The notes: generated from the sequence alone by a model not told the origin. A DNA stretch of 64,000 nt from Capitulum mitella (GCA_030062745.1 CP099847.1:30546779-30610778), one strand, 5' to 3'. Shown: positions 22,400-34,755, numbered from the stretch's first letter. A program made the numbers and translations.

Positions 22400-24300
22400 G
22401 TGGGCTGCACATTACCAGTTAGGTAGGTGCGTAGCCAATGGGGATGAGGCTGTGTTCCAAGAACAATTAATGTCACGTTGTGGTGGTTATTGGGTTATTT
22501 CACGACGCTCTCGACTGCCAGGGTCATTTCGCGTCGCAAACTCTTGCGTCGGTTGTCGTGGGGTCGGCGAAACGTCGCATTATTAATATCATGTCAAAGT
22601 ATCTCCATCACTGGACAAAACAAACGAATCAGAGAAGGATGCACAAATATCACTGTTACACCAGTTTCTTGGGGGACAGGTGAATAGGTGGTGTTATCAT
22701 ATAATTTCCTCCTCTACTTACTTTTGACGCCTCATAAGTATTCCGATAGTGACGAATGTGGATTGTTAATGACTTCAGGTATGCCGCAAGATCGCCAGAA
22801 TTGTGCATCGTAAACAGTGCAGAAACGCCGTGTTCATATTTCTGCATTTTTCGCGGCATGCTTACTTTCATAGTTCGATCTCTTAAGAAAATCAGATACT
22901 GTTAGAAGATGCAAATTTATTTTTGCGTAGGAAAGCAATTTTTATTCGAAGATTTCATATTGGCGTCTGATCCTCATCCTTCCTACACCCTTTCCATGGG
23001 CAAATACAGCACAGCCACTTTCTGTGGCTGCTACTTTTTTCACCGGAGAAGCCAACTTACTTTAACAGTGCCAGTAATGATTTCTGATACTGAAAACGTC
23101 GCCGATCACAAGATCCAACCTCAACCGACATATGACAGAAGTTTTTTAGTTAACCGAATGTTGTTTTGCCTCTGGATTTTAAATGGGAACCTTCCCTAAA
23201 CGTAGATTGCTGTGAAAGCCCTCGCCCAGTTTCGAAAATCCTGTTCAACTGATGACTGAATGGTTTTCCATCTGCTTTAAATATACTAATGTCGATTGTT
23301 TTAAGGTGTTCTTTTCTCGATGCACGCCATCAAAAAATAAATGTTTGAAAACCTGAAATCTGTTTTCAGGAGGTTTAATATTCATTGTAGAATGCAGTTG
23401 CAGTCAGAGGAACGATACGAAACTTTGTATGAATATATAAATATAGGCTGAATGGCACATGATAAGCTACAAAATATGTCATGAAACATCGATTGCAACT
23501 CATAAAGCCATGACATTTCGTATTTATTTTCACCAGTATTTGAACACTGGTGATGTGTGGCGAAATGTATGGTTATCAGTATCTAATATACCTAGTTCAT
23601 GCGATAGGGATGGTGTTGTATTTATTATATTAGCGGACCAATCAGCTTCCGCTAAACTTAGTTCCGCTAACTACAAGTCTGTTAACGTCTTTTTCGCCGG
23701 TAAAGTAAATAAAGCTGAAGGGACAAAAATGTTTGTAGGCCCTAAAATAGCGCATTTTTGTCCCTGCCTGTTGTGAGCGTGTCTGCAACAATCTTTCTGA
23801 CACGCTGTTGGCTGACTACGTGTAAGCACAAGAAGTGATCGGTCGACGCAACAGCAGTTGAGCCACACTGTGTAATTCTGCAGACCAGTTCAAGGCCGTA
23901 TAGTCTGCAGGTACGAACACTTGCAAAGGCTTTGGCATTCATGACGTCACTGGACTACCAATCCCCGAGCCAGCGACAGTTGTGTACAAATTAGTCTCAT
24001 TCATTGTTCATTACCGCCATTTCCACATATACAAGAAAAACGTACGTCAAAGGAAAGCTCATTTCATACACATTCCAAATATGGCACCTTCAGGTTCCAG
24101 AAAACTATTTTTTGGACAAAAGAACATTATACAAAGCCTAGCGTCCGACAGCGCTAGACGTCGTGCCGGATGGAAGCAAACCGAAGCTAAATTCATGTAA
24201 TAAAAGTCAGCGGTTAGCGGTTATTGCTAGGTTCCGCTAAATTTTTAGCGGTTTAGCGGCTTAGAGTTATCGAAGTTAAGTTTTCGGTTGGCTTTGCCCA
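22400..24300. other. Unassigned region with AGCGG/CCGCT motif ends
   Basis: No gene recognised; the open frame 23,459-23,776 looks random. Between 23,630 and 24,262 the edges carry repeated CCGCTAA or TTAGCGG motifs (for example TTCCGCTAAACTTAGTTCCG near 23,648 and TTTAGCGGTTTAGCGG near 24,243). They may be the subterminal repeats of a decayed DNA transposon. Confidence 0.4.
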
Positions 24301-24304
24301 CCAT

Positions 24305-24306
<2 letters not shown>

Positions 24307-24345
<39 letters not shown>
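24307..24345. repeat. (TA)n microsatellite
   Basis: TA dinucleotide run directly left of the inverted repeat at 24,348-24,478. Confidence 0.95.
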
Positions 24346-24347
<2 letters not shown>

Positions 24348-24348
<1 letters not shown>

Positions 24349-24478
24349 TATAAAAGCAATTTAAACATTAAATTTTACACATAAATGTGAAGATATATAT
24401 ATATATTTATTTTTTATTTGTGTGAGTGTGTGCGTTCACATTTATGTGTAAAATTTAATGTTTAAATTGCTTTTATAG
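24348..24478. repeat. Perfect 44-bp inverted repeat with 43-bp loop
   Basis: The left arm 24,348-24,391 (begins CTATAAAAGCAATTTAAACA) and the right arm 24,435-24,478 are exact reverse complements over all 44 bp. The loop contains a TA run and GTGTGAGTGTGTG. The arms are AT-rich. No clear target duplication lies at the outer edges. It could be a small fold-back element or a hairpin-RNA locus; no evidence of transcription is visible. Confidence 0.96.
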
Positions 24479-24499
24479 TATTTGTTGGAATTAGATTCG

Positions 24500-25450
24500 A
24501 ATTCTGAACCATCTTCCTTGGTATTACATTGAAATCGATTCCGGTCAAGCCTAATCAGCCTCAAGTCTGATCACAGCAACTTGGAAAGAGCACCGCAGTG
24601 TAGCTCAATGTGCCGCCTTTCGTTTATGCCGAGAATCAAGCGTCTCTGGCCCACGGTTTGGACGCCACACCGTCAGCAAGGTTATCATGCACACATTCTC
24701 GCAGCTCTTAGCGAAGCCACCTCAGCATTGTACGGAGGATAGCAGCTTCTGCTTGAAAGCTGAAAATGACACGTAGTGAAATGAATCTAAATATGTAATA
24801 GTTCTAAAAGATAAACTAAAAGATAAACATAAATGGAAATGACATTAAAGTTTTACTTATTTTCCCATAGTTTTCTAATGATGTCACAAATACACATAAA
24901 TTCCTCCTATTGCAAAGGAAAATAAGTTACAGGGACCCACAGAAGTATAAATAGCTGAATCATTCTACAAGTCTACAAAACTGGGACACAAACGACATTG
25001 TGGTAACAGTTACTGGGCGACTGAAGCCACTAACTAACGCTTTGGCTCATCCACTTCCACCTTGTTAAATGTATGGTTAGCAGACGAATGTCCTTAGAAA
25101 GGAACATGATATATGATTTAATGCACTGAGACCAGTGTACCCTGGACAGAACAGACGATAGGCTAGAAAATCAATTACGAGATGCTTGGTCTTCTGACGA
25201 AAACGGCATTGGCGAGTCGTCACGAATGCCAATAGCCGCTGCTGCCGCTGTTATTTGCGTGACGGAGGGTAGCGAACCCATTTGTTCGTATTGGGTCATT
25301 ACCAAGGACTACGGCTCATTTATCCTTTACCTTTTTTCCCGCTTTCTCCGTTTTTTTCTATCTTTTCCTTTCCTCCTCCTCTCCCCCTCTCCTCTCCCCC
25401 CTCTCCGGCGTATTATAACCTCGTAGTTCACACGCCCTAAAGCCCAAATA
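24500..25450. other. Unassigned region
   Basis: No gene or clear repeat. 25,330-25,410 is pyrimidine-rich on the plus strand. Confidence 0.45.
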
Positions 25451-25458
25451 CCCAACTA

Positions 25459-25493
<35 letters not shown>

Positions 25494-25496
25494 CTC
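25459..25496. repeat. (CT)n microsatellite
   Basis: CT dinucleotide run with one TG interruption. Confidence 0.95.
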
Positions 25497-25499
25497 AGT

Positions 25500-27050
25500 C
25501 GCTTTGCGCAGTTTTACACAGAACGAAGAACGGTTTTCGCGTCGCGTTACCACACTGAGCCAACAGCCCCGGTCGCGACAACAACGTCCGTCAACAGCAT
25601 GCATCTGCCGGACGTCTGACGTGCGTCATCCTCTGACAGAGAGTGACCCGCGTTCGAGCGTTCCCAACGCGTAACAGGGACGGACAGGACGGTTGGGTTA
25701 GCTGCGGAGACTTGCACAAGTGCATGGTTGCGTGAAGCTGGGGTCCAGACGAAAATCTTCTCAGTTGCTTCTTATCTCGGCTCACAGTGGCGAACGCAGA
25801 GGAGCCGTGATGGGGGTATCGGTTCCACAGTCTTCGGCGCCCTTCCGCAAACGCCTGGACATCCGTCGACGTCCACGTCAGTTGCTTGTCAAGACGGTTA
25901 CGGAATAACGGAGATTTTCCACACCATGTGCATGCTTTCGTTCATTACTGAATTCACGCACACAATTTCCGTCTTCCATGGAATTCTCGACGCTGCAAGG
26001 AGCCGATCTCTTTCAATGGACTATTTTTCTTTCAGTGGATAATACTTTATTCACGGCCGAAATAAAGCTTGCATAGCAAAATCGTGTTGATTAAGTCCAT
26101 GAATTATTCGTGCAAACGAGGTGATTCGACCGTGTACCAAACGCCGTTGGCGTTGTCTCAGCAGCGTAATTCAGCATTGGAAGCAATCAGCTTCGTACCT
26201 GGCAGATTGAACTGGTCTGACTGGCCTGTCTGATCTTTCCCCGATTATAATGCTTGAACTCGTCTGGTCATCATTGCTTTGAAATGCGGCAGCTCATAAT
26301 GGACAATATATTATTTATTCATGCAAATGAGACGCACAGTAGCAGACGATGTCTCCTATTGTTCTCGGCGTCAACGTGGCAGCGCGATTGAGTCTTGGAA
26401 CAATGCCATTTGCTCTGGGTCCCTAAATCATGTTACAAGTTCCACGATTGGCGACCGGCGCTGTTGTTTGCTTGAGTATTTCGAAGCTACACGATTTAAG
26501 AAAAAGGTATGGAAAGGGACAAGACAAACGACAATGTAGTAGAGTGGGCATTGCGAGGAGAAAGGACGGGTAAACACAGTCACTTTTCATATAATGATAA
26601 TTCAGGGCTGCGGCAGGCAGCCGAGCCTTATATCTCAGCCGCTAGATGGCATTAGGAGTTCGGGGAACTAAAACCATAGCATATCCTCTCACTAATCTAC
26701 GAACACGTAAGTCTTCAAAGACTCCCTTTCTTCTCGGTAGTCTTCCCTGAGCTTTAGGCCCTAATGGCATCCTACACCGGTCACCACTGGCATGTCATTC
26801 TCATCATCAGTCCCACCAACCCGCCAGCCGGCGGCCGCCGACGCATGCGGCGTACCATTTCCTGCCTTCCCCAGAGGATAACCTCTGGTACAGCAGAGCC
26901 GCCCTCAGGCATCTGACCACCGCTCCCAGAGGATGGCAAGCAGTATCTCGCATAGGAGTGAGAACAGGAGGGGAAACGGAAACACGGAAATGCTCAGCGA
27001 CCGACAGGCCAACCAGGTTCCGAGTCCGTTTCAAGGCAGCAGCCGCATGC
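25500..27050. other. Unassigned region
   Basis: Scattered short open frames without splice-bounded or family features. Nothing recognised. Confidence 0.45.
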
Positions 27051-27055
27051 TTATT

Positions 27056-27152
27056 GCTAATGCAATAATGCTTTAATAATAATAATTTTATAATGCTTAA
27101 ATAAAATTTAATTAAAATAATGCTTTAATAATGCTAATAATAATGCTTTCGT
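27056..27152. repeat. AT-rich ATAATGCTTTAAT short tandem repeat
   Basis: ATAATGCTT recurs about five times with AATAATAAT spacers at irregular distances of about 15-35 bp. Confidence 0.75.
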
Positions 27153-27159
27153 GTTTCGA

Positions 27160-29830
27160 ACAGGTTTTCCGCCTCCCAGACGACAGAAACAGGCGGATGT
27201 CCGCTAACCGGACGCAACTCGGTAACCAACATGGGGCACAGTCGCCATTTCTGGGAGCATGTAAAGTTTCTTCGGATGATGGTGTTCGCAGCGTCAGCGA
27301 CTAGGCGGCTTTCGAGAGCAGTGTTGATCGTTCGATGCCCACCGTTGAATCGAAGAGCCTGGAAAGGCCCTAAACATGTGTTAGCTTTGGGTGCGGAACG
27401 CTAGGGCAACAAGGTGATGGCAGTCCCGTACACAACACGATAAAATTGTGAATACATCTACGTACAATGAACTTGCAGGATTTTATTATACGCCCTCTTT
27501 TAGAAATATGTTTCTGTTTCAGACAGGACAAGACAAGGTCCAGACAAGACGGGACAAGGACAGGACAGGGTCCCCGCTTAACAATGTTAAGTAGGTCAAT
27601 GCAGGTGATGAATAGGCAGGACTTACGGGACCGTTTGGTGTGCGACATACCGATAAGTTTTATGTTTTTTTTTCTGGGCCAGGCCTGTGCGAATGGTGTG
27701 ACGGGTTAACATGTCTCCGGCGGCAAACGTCCAGACCTTCGATAGATGACCGAGGGACACACAGCGCATTGGCACTACAATGGCTGGTCTGCAGCCATCA
27801 GGGACACGGAGGTGCGTGAGACCTATCCGCTGCGGCACCGGAAACGATGCTCTTCTTCTACGACGGCACCGGCCTTCCAGCAGGCACATGCAAATCTCCT
27901 GGGCTCTGCAACGCAAAACACCGGTCACAAGGGCATCATTGAAGCATTGGCGACGGTACGGAGCTGCTTTCAGTCGTCGTTATGTGCTGATGAAAAGGAA
28001 GGTGCCATGAAGCGTAACGGCGTTGGTCGCGCCAATGGCAGGTGGTACTGAATGGCCTCCATGCATTACCGTTTGCAGCACACGTGCATTTCCCGAGGTC
28101 CGGTTCGCTCCGCCGAATGGTAGCTTCCAGACGCCCAAGAGCGCGGCACTTCGTCTTTTGACGGACTGGAAGTGAGCAATATTTCATGTTAGTGCAGCCT
28201 GACGCGCTCAAAGTAGTTCCCGACTCCGTGCTGAACAGGATGGACATCTTCATGCAGTAAAGCTGCCATTTTGGCAAATGACTTTGACACTGCAGCCAGC
28301 GCCATGGGCATTTCCACAGAGAAAGGGCCGTAACATCAAGAATGTTGCACTTTTAATACAGGCCGTTGGTGATGCAAGAAATCGGCTTTGTCTCAAGAAG
28401 CGCTTTACGACACACGATAAACTGCATGGTAAATCATGTTGGCCGGACATGGAAAGCTGGCATGAGACACCCATCCAGACAAGTAAAAAGTCCAGCCATG
28501 CTTAAAAAATTTACGCTTTATTTAAAATTATTTGGGTTATTAAAGTCCAAATATTTACCCTCCCCTGAACACCAAATGTTATGCAGGAAACGTAGCCAGA
28601 CCAGGAGGTGTCAACTGACCTCAGCTGTCAGTGCAGTTTAGTTCATTGAATTGTTCTTCCATACTGAGTGAGCTTTGTCACTTGATGAGATGCTCGGCGG
28701 CGTCGGCAGTAAGCAAGGCCGCAGCTGCCCTTTCCTGATGTGTGGATCCACGGCGGCCGAAGCCATGGCCGGGGAATGTAACTGTCTGCCGGGTGCCTGT
28801 TTCTGGAGCTGCAAAACACCATGCGAGGCAATGACTTGAAAACTTTTCTCGTTCCAATTCACGTTCCATAACATTTCGAATGAAAATTCGGCAACGCAAG
28901 ATGATATTCAGGAAACCATTTCGGATATTTATGAGGCCATGGAAACGGATGTGCCTCAAATGCTTCGGAATATATCGGATGCAGGGTCATCGTGCTGTGT
29001 GAATGGGTGATGGTATCACACTGTCAGTCTGAAAACGCATACAAGCTCGGAACGTGAACATGTCGTGTAACGTACCTCCCGAATGTCTTATACACCAGAA
29101 TTTTTGGCAAGGCTTTGCTATGCCGGCATGAGTCTAACCTTTTTAAATTAACTCCTCCAGGAGCCGCGTCTCACTCGTACTTCAAAGGTCCAACCGCACG
29201 TTGATCTTGGTGGTTGTGAAATGTATTGGAAACTTTCTTTGTGCTCAATGTTTTCAGCCAGATAATTGCGCGGGCATGTCACCATATTCCATTTTTTTTA
29301 GAGGGAGGGGTATCAAAAGCCCCATTCGGTAACTTCGTATCTAACGGGTCTATATGGCTGATTTGTACTGTACCTTATTACATTCAAATAACAGTACCCT
29401 GAACGTATCACATCTTTCACCTATATACCAGGTCATGGGTCCCGTCAGAGGTCAATAATTAATTGGTTTTGGAGATGCTTTTGGTGTACGCATGCAAGAT
29501 TACGAGCATTCCAAAACCTAGGTGGATGTAAAGGTAGTTATGCCAATACACGTCCGTTTGACGCAGATGGTAATGCGAGCAAGCTGGGTCACGCCATACT
29601 GAGAAGCCAAATATATGCTATTTTAAGTACGCTTCACATGGCCCCTAAAGCTTGATAAAATTTCATGAAACCGTAAATGCCGATCCTTACATCAGGAAGT
29701 CCACATGTTGTACATTGACATGATATTTGAAAACATGCAAATGTATACCTGAATGTGACGCATACTGACGTAGCATGATGTCATGTATTTTTTATGCTAA
29801 CCCCTTATGGACACATGAGACATTCTATGG
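27160..29830. other. Unassigned region
   Basis: Short, overlapping open frames on both strands at 27,370-28,960 contain no motif I can assign. 29,425-29,455 contains two AGGTCA sites. No RNA gene recognised. Confidence 0.45.
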
Positions 29831-29837
29831 ACTTTTT

Positions 29838-29895
29838 CGTAACATCGGTGTATTGATGTTACGATGTATCAATATATCGATATCGATGTATACGT
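29838..29895. repeat. Hairpin followed by TATCGATA repeats
   Basis: CGTAACATC (29,838-29,846) pairs with GATGTTACG (29,855-29,863). It is followed by overlapping ATCGATATCGAT motifs to about 29,895. Such ATCGAT-rich stretches are common at DNA transposon ends, but no partner end was found. Confidence 0.55.
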
Positions 29896-30018
29896 AAGCG
29901 ACACTCAGGTTCTCGTCTCCGGCCAAAAATTCGTTCTCCGGCACTGATCAATGACATGGAGACCAGTCTAGCATCTCTGAACGAGAAGAACTCTGAACTC
30001 CTCCTTCTAGCCACAAAG

Positions 30019-30247
30019 CAAAACACGCGCAGCCTGCCCTCGTTCAGTGAAATTCCGCGGCAAAACACGCGCAGCCTGCCCTCGTTCAGTGAAATTCCGC
30101 GGCAAAACACGCGCAGCCTGCCCTCGTTCAGTGAAATTCCGCGGCAAAACACGCGCAGCCTGCCCTCGTTCAGTGAAATTCCGCGGCAAAACACGCGCAG
30201 CCTGCCCTCGTTCAGTGAAATTCCGCGGCAAAACACGCGCAGCCTGC
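30019..30247. repeat. Exact 42-bp tandem array, 5.4 copies, beside LINE fragment
   Basis: Copies start at 30,019, 30,061, 30,103, 30,145 and 30,187, with a partial one at 30,229. I see no differences between full copies, so expansion is recent. 42 is a multiple of three, so both strands stay open (29,956-30,549 plus; 29,859-30,236 and 30,007-30,273 minus). On the plus strand one frame repeats RQNTRSLPSFSEIP. It lies immediately upstream of reverse-transcriptase-like coding. Confidence 0.96.
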
Positions 30248-30695
30248 ACCGAAGCCAAAACTTTCGGCATCACGTTCGACCGTTATCTCTCCTGGGATTC
30301 GCACGTCGCTCAGGTGTCTCGGAAGTGTGTCGGGGTCCTGTCTGCTGTCTCCCATTTCCGCCATTATCTGCCCACTTGATCCATGTCCACCACTGTGGCC
30401 GCCCTGGATTTCTCGCACGTCCGTCACTGTCTTCCCGTGCACGGCAACGGTTCTGCCAGGAACACGGACGCCGTTCAAAAATTATTCATTTTGCCGCTAG
30501 GATTATCTCCGAGAAACGAAAATTTGACCACATTTCTGGCGAGCGTTAAAGCCTGGGCTGGCCGGCCTCTCATGACATGTTCATCCATCAAACCCTCACA
30601 CTTCTGCACAAAATCCGCCCGACAGGTGAGCCCGAGTCACGAACCGTCAGGTTTTACATGAATTCAAGAGCGTCCCAATTACGTGCGGAGCTCGC
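30248..30695 (+). pseudogene. LINE reverse transcriptase, C-terminal fragment (piece 1)
   Basis: Plus-strand frames read in order the thumb-like and downstream region of a non-LTR reverse transcriptase: FGITFDRYLSWDSHVAQVSR, SHFRHYLP, then SHVRHCLPVHGNGSARNTDA with VQKLF, FAARIISEKRKFDHIS, and LTLLHKIRPTGEPES with FYMNSRASQLRAE. A stop after HYLPT (near 30,377) and at least two frame changes make it non-functional. The catalytic FADD region is not present; the sequence upstream is the 42-bp array instead. Related elements belong to the CR1/Jockey/RTE group of LINEs; the clade cannot be fixed from this part. Similarity ends near 30,695. Confidence 0.85.
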
Positions 30696-31305
30696 GGCAC
30701 ACTCATCAACAGCCTGGAGACCCTTCCTGAAAAGGATTCAACGAAAAACCGTTCTCGAAACTCGAAGAATGTCTGAGAGACCCATTATCGCTTGTCAGTC
30801 TTCTCTGAGACCAATTTGACCAATGAGGGAACTCATCAGCAGTCTCGGCGGAGAACATGAACCTTCTTCACTCACTGATGAGGCTCATACAGGGTCTCAG
30901 CGGAAACCAAGCGCCTCCCTAAGGTTCCGGATGTAATGAGACCTTTTCGGCCAATGGTACGAGGTCCCTGAGTCCTGCAGTTAGACCTACTCTGAGCGGG
31001 CATGACAGTCATCTTTGGACGTCGCGCTGGCGTTGCAGAAACTTGTTACCTGCGTACTCATATGATGAGTATTTCTTTTTTCTAGCTCTGTTAAGCCCCA
31101 GTGCCCCCAAGTAAAAAGTGCTTGTGCGCAAATTATAGTGTATCAACTTATGCATAAACGGTGAATTCTGAAACACTGGCAACAGACTGTGAAACAATAT
31201 TTGGTAATGACCTAATTTACTCACAACAGTCGTCTAAATGGGCAGGGTAATCAGTTGCTTAAGTACAGGGTGATCAGTTGTTAATTATGTGCATTAACTT
31301 TCCTT

Positions 31306-31382
31306 TAGATACATTTTCTGATACATTTTCTGATACATTTACATACATTACATTGTGATACATTTCTGATACATTTTCCGGA
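31306..31382. repeat. GATACATTTTC short tandem repeat
   Basis: TGATACATTTTC recurs about five times with diverged spacing. Confidence 0.8.
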
Positions 31383-32239
31383 GCAATCTGTATTCTGAGA
31401 CTTCTGCATGTATATTGAGTCCAAACAGCGGCATACCCCAGGTGTTTGCCCGCAAATGAAGTGTGCCTGTCCACTCACTACCCTTTATATCTACATATAT
31501 GCATGTCATGAGTTACCACGTTTTTTTAGAGTGGAGGAGTGTTGGCACGATCCAAATATTTCCTAGATATAACATCAGACGCAAAACATTGGTAGCACCC
31601 AAAAAGGCCCCTGATCCCCTTATCTGAAATGAAATGCCCAGCCATGTCCACATACCCTTTCAACCACCAAACGTACCATTCTTAACCAAATAGCCAATCT
31701 TTTGTGCTTATTGCATTTGGAATCAGACTCATATTCCTTGTACTCTTGTTTTAATGTTGGTACTTCTACGCCAATGGTCTAAATATGCCAATGAGCTATT
31801 TTTGGTAGACTGGTCATGCTGATTTTTCCAAAGACTTCTTCTTCTTAAAAAACAAAGACTTCTTCCAAAGTCTTCCATTTCAAAGCAGTGACGGGCTAAC
31901 AAAGAGACGACAAAGTCAAGCTTTGGGTAAATTCAGCCTCACAAAGGATGAATGTATGTATCTCTTAAACCATGTAAGTACGTTTCATCCTTTGCGAAAT
32001 GTGCATACCATTCCTAGATTCAAACAAGTCTTGGAAAATCTAACAAAATGTGACGAACAACATGGTGAATACCAGTCATTTTCAAAATAACGGACATTTA
32101 CAAGTTTTCGGTGAAAGTTGTTAGACAGGTTTTTTTTCATCAGAAGCCAGCCAGTTAACATATGGGAGAGATGTAAAGGCAGTGTTCAAGCTGAATACAT
32201 GTTCATTAGATACATGTCCATACGCCTCTGCTCCATTAG

Positions 32240-32391
32240 CAGGGGCGGCGAGTTAAAGGGGGAGGTATAATTACTAGCCCCATGTCTTCGGTCAAAATTT
32301 AACATTTACCCTATGGCATTGCATGGAAATAAACGAGTTAAAAATCGGTTTTGCCCCCCCCCCCGTTTCTGGAGAGGTTCCGCGGCCACTG
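32240..32391. mobile_element. Candidate 152-bp hAT-like MITE
   Basis: The left end is CAGGGGCGGCGAGTTAAAGG. The right end, read inward on the minus strand from 32,391, is CAGTGGCCGCGGAACC followed by a long G run. The ends share CAGNGGC with the element at 559-3282. The flanking 8-mers (TCCATTAG and CCAGTTAA) match poorly, so the limits are uncertain. Confidence 0.4.
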
Positions 32392-32679
32392 CCAGTTAAC
32401 CATCTGGTGGCTCGATTTGCAAGCTTCTTTCTCATTTTTTTTTCTGTCTGAACAACGTGTGATATCTCATGACATTTATTTAACATTTATCATCTCCGTT
32501 ATTTAACCTACGGAAGCCTAGCAAGACGAGTAGGCGATACGACAATGATTTACATACTATTAACATTTATTTATTCATTAGTTTCCACGGTTTCAGATCT
32601 TCCTTTTCTTTTTCAGTTTCAGTCTTTTTTGCTTCAGTGCTTAACAAAACAGTACATAGTAAACAGACAAGCATAATGT

Positions 32680-32766
32680 CCGGTGTCCGACCGGATATTC
32701 GGCGCTCCGATCCGGCATGTTCGGTATCCGGCCAGATCACAAAAACCCCGATTTGGTGCATCCCTA
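32680..32766 (-). mobile_element. hAT terminal fragment (TAGGGATGCACC type)
   Basis: Read on the minus strand from 32,766: TAGGGATGCACCAAATCGGG, then repeated CCGGATA/CGGATCGG motifs. TAGGG(A/G)TGCACCGA-like ends with ATCGG-rich subterminal repeats are characteristic of many animal hAT elements. No opposite end was found in the window. Confidence 0.6.
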
Positions 32767-33461
32767 ATTGCGATCAGGGATTTGTGAGCTTGGCCATCTC
32801 CCAGCTGTTGTACAAGATTATGATATATCTTATTGAACATCTGATCAGATTTTTTTTGCATCACGCTTAAACTTTTAAAGGCCCTGAGCACAACTCTTAA
32901 AACCACTCTGTCTCATTTGTTTTACTTAGTCGCAATTATTTTCCAACGCCATTACTGGTAACGTACCCCTAGTGCATAAGCTGCAAAAGCAAGCTATCCA
33001 GACAGATGCCTATACAGCTGAGGGTTATCAAAGTCCTAGACATATAGAGCATGTAACTAGCAATGTTATTTCAAGAGCAATGCCATGAAACTGCCTTACG
33101 TTCAAGCTGCTAGCTGTGAGAACTCATAAGGCAGATGGTATGTGACTATGGTTACACTAGCAATGCGCTTATTTCACGGAACTAGTTGCGCTATCTCACG
33201 GGGTGATCAAGAACGCCAGTTTTGGGGGGGGGGCGTAATTCTTTATTATTAGTTAAACCAGTAACCAAGTTGGGTCCGCCCGGAAAGAACTAATGAAATG
33301 TAATATTCAGCGTATTGATTGCAAAATAATTGTAATAAAACGCAAGACAGCCAACTCAGTACGATGCATCGCCGGGCTCTGCGTGTTACATTTGGTTTAT
33401 TTAAAAGAAATGAGCCTAGAGCATGTTTCAAGCCATTTAGTTGGACGGGTAAATGACGGCT

Positions 33462-33595
33462 TTCAGGATTCGACTGTGTTTTTAGATTCGAGTCCTGATT
33501 TTTAGGGTTTGAATCCTTGTCATCAGGACTCGAGGATTCGCAAGATTCGAATCTATTCGAGTCTGTGCGGATCCTACGAATCCGGATCCTCAGCT
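33462..33595. repeat. GATTCGA/TCGAATC subterminal-type repeat
   Basis: GATTCGA, ACTCGAG, TTCGAATC and GAATCCGGATCC recur in both directions over 130 bp. This resembles the subterminal region of a DNA transposon; ends are not defined. Confidence 0.45.
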
Positions 33596-34755
33596 ATGGT
33601 CTCTACATCCGTTGTACATCCTCTTCATTCTACATATCTAAATTTTGCGTTGTACAGTTTACTCTCACTTTTGCTTTATCATCAAAATAATATTTTGAAC
33701 TCCAGAAAGTAGTGTTCAAAGACCAAGAAGGAAACCATTCAAAGGGGGAAGGGGACAGGTTGACTTCTGACAACATTTTGTCCTCGATGGAAATTCAGCC
33801 GAACAGATTTTCGCACACTCAGTGGATGTGGGCCGTCGCACGCGTAATAAAAACGAAGTCAGCAGTGTCCAGCCAGCCGTCACCGACTGTACCACATTTA
33901 CGACATCGGATAAAAGAGGTGACGTGACTCGGCTTGATACTAACTGCTTGGTACCGTTCATACGTCACCATCATTCATATTCACTTTCCGAAATTCATGT
34001 CTTTTCTGTTCTCAGGGACGGGCATTCACGTTGTGATCGTCGAGGAGATGGCAGTTGCCGAATGCGTTACCCTCTCAGACGTCGTCCTGGTGTGGGCGAT
34101 GGCACATAGGGTGCTCAGTCAGCCTATCAAGGCCGCCTACAGGGAACCGCTGCTCTTCATTCAGACGCTGCCCTGGATGTCCACGAGTCTGCGAACATTC
34201 CCAGAGTGGTTACGAAGCAGGCTAGGCAGCTGGCAGTGCTCGTCGCGCCTCCCGTGCGACCGCTGCGGAGGCGCGGCGTGTTCTGCGTTTGTGCGGGTGG
34301 CTGGCAGTGGCGCTCCTCTTGTCCTATGACCGTTTTGCCAGTTTTAAAGGAAAATACATCGTTCTGAAATTGTGATTTTGCGTAGATGAGTGAGCTGGCT
34401 CATTGGTTTTGAGTACCGGAATACACTGGCGGAAAGAGGGGAAAAACGTGAAAAACGCCGAAGGTTTTATAGCAACCTAGCCTGAGTCCCTTGAGGGGTC
34501 TCAACAGAACGCTAAAAGGCAGCCCCGAGACCATGTAAGATTCTCATATGCATTCTATTTGGCCTGCAAAATGTGTCCACAGCGGTCTCGGAACTCAAGG
34601 AAAGGCGACTTTGAGGTCACGTAGGGTTCTCACGTGATCCGGAAAAGATTCTTTTGGAAGAACTTTGATAGGTTTCAGACTTGTGGCACTTTTTTGAGAC
34701 CTTCCTCAAAGGAGCGGAGACCCCAGAAAGCCGTGAGACGTTTCTGAGTGCAGGA

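Larger units (their letters stand above)
30696..34755. other. Candidate ~4-kb insertion splitting the LINE
   Basis: The sequence lies between the two LINE pieces. Both its edges carry decayed repeats with a GAGACC/GGTCTC theme (30,700-31,000 and 34,470-34,755). The left edge CTCGCGGCACACTC and the right edge CTTGTGGCACTTTT are similar to each other. The interior is intermediate to AT-rich with no recognised ORF. A small GC-rich block at 34,020-34,330 has a 131-codon open frame (33,934-34,329) that I could not assign. The insertion interpretation is inference. Confidence 0.4.

Noticed and set aside
29859..30549. Repeat-protein-like frames (14-residue repeats) on both strands
   Set aside because: Produced by the 42-bp tandem array; the same argument applies on both strands.
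33934..34329. 131-codon plus-strand frame preceded by a TTCTCAG acceptor-like site
   Set aside because: The sequence resembles no family I know, a competing frame is equally open, and there is no convincing donor. It is kept only as an unassigned GC-rich block.
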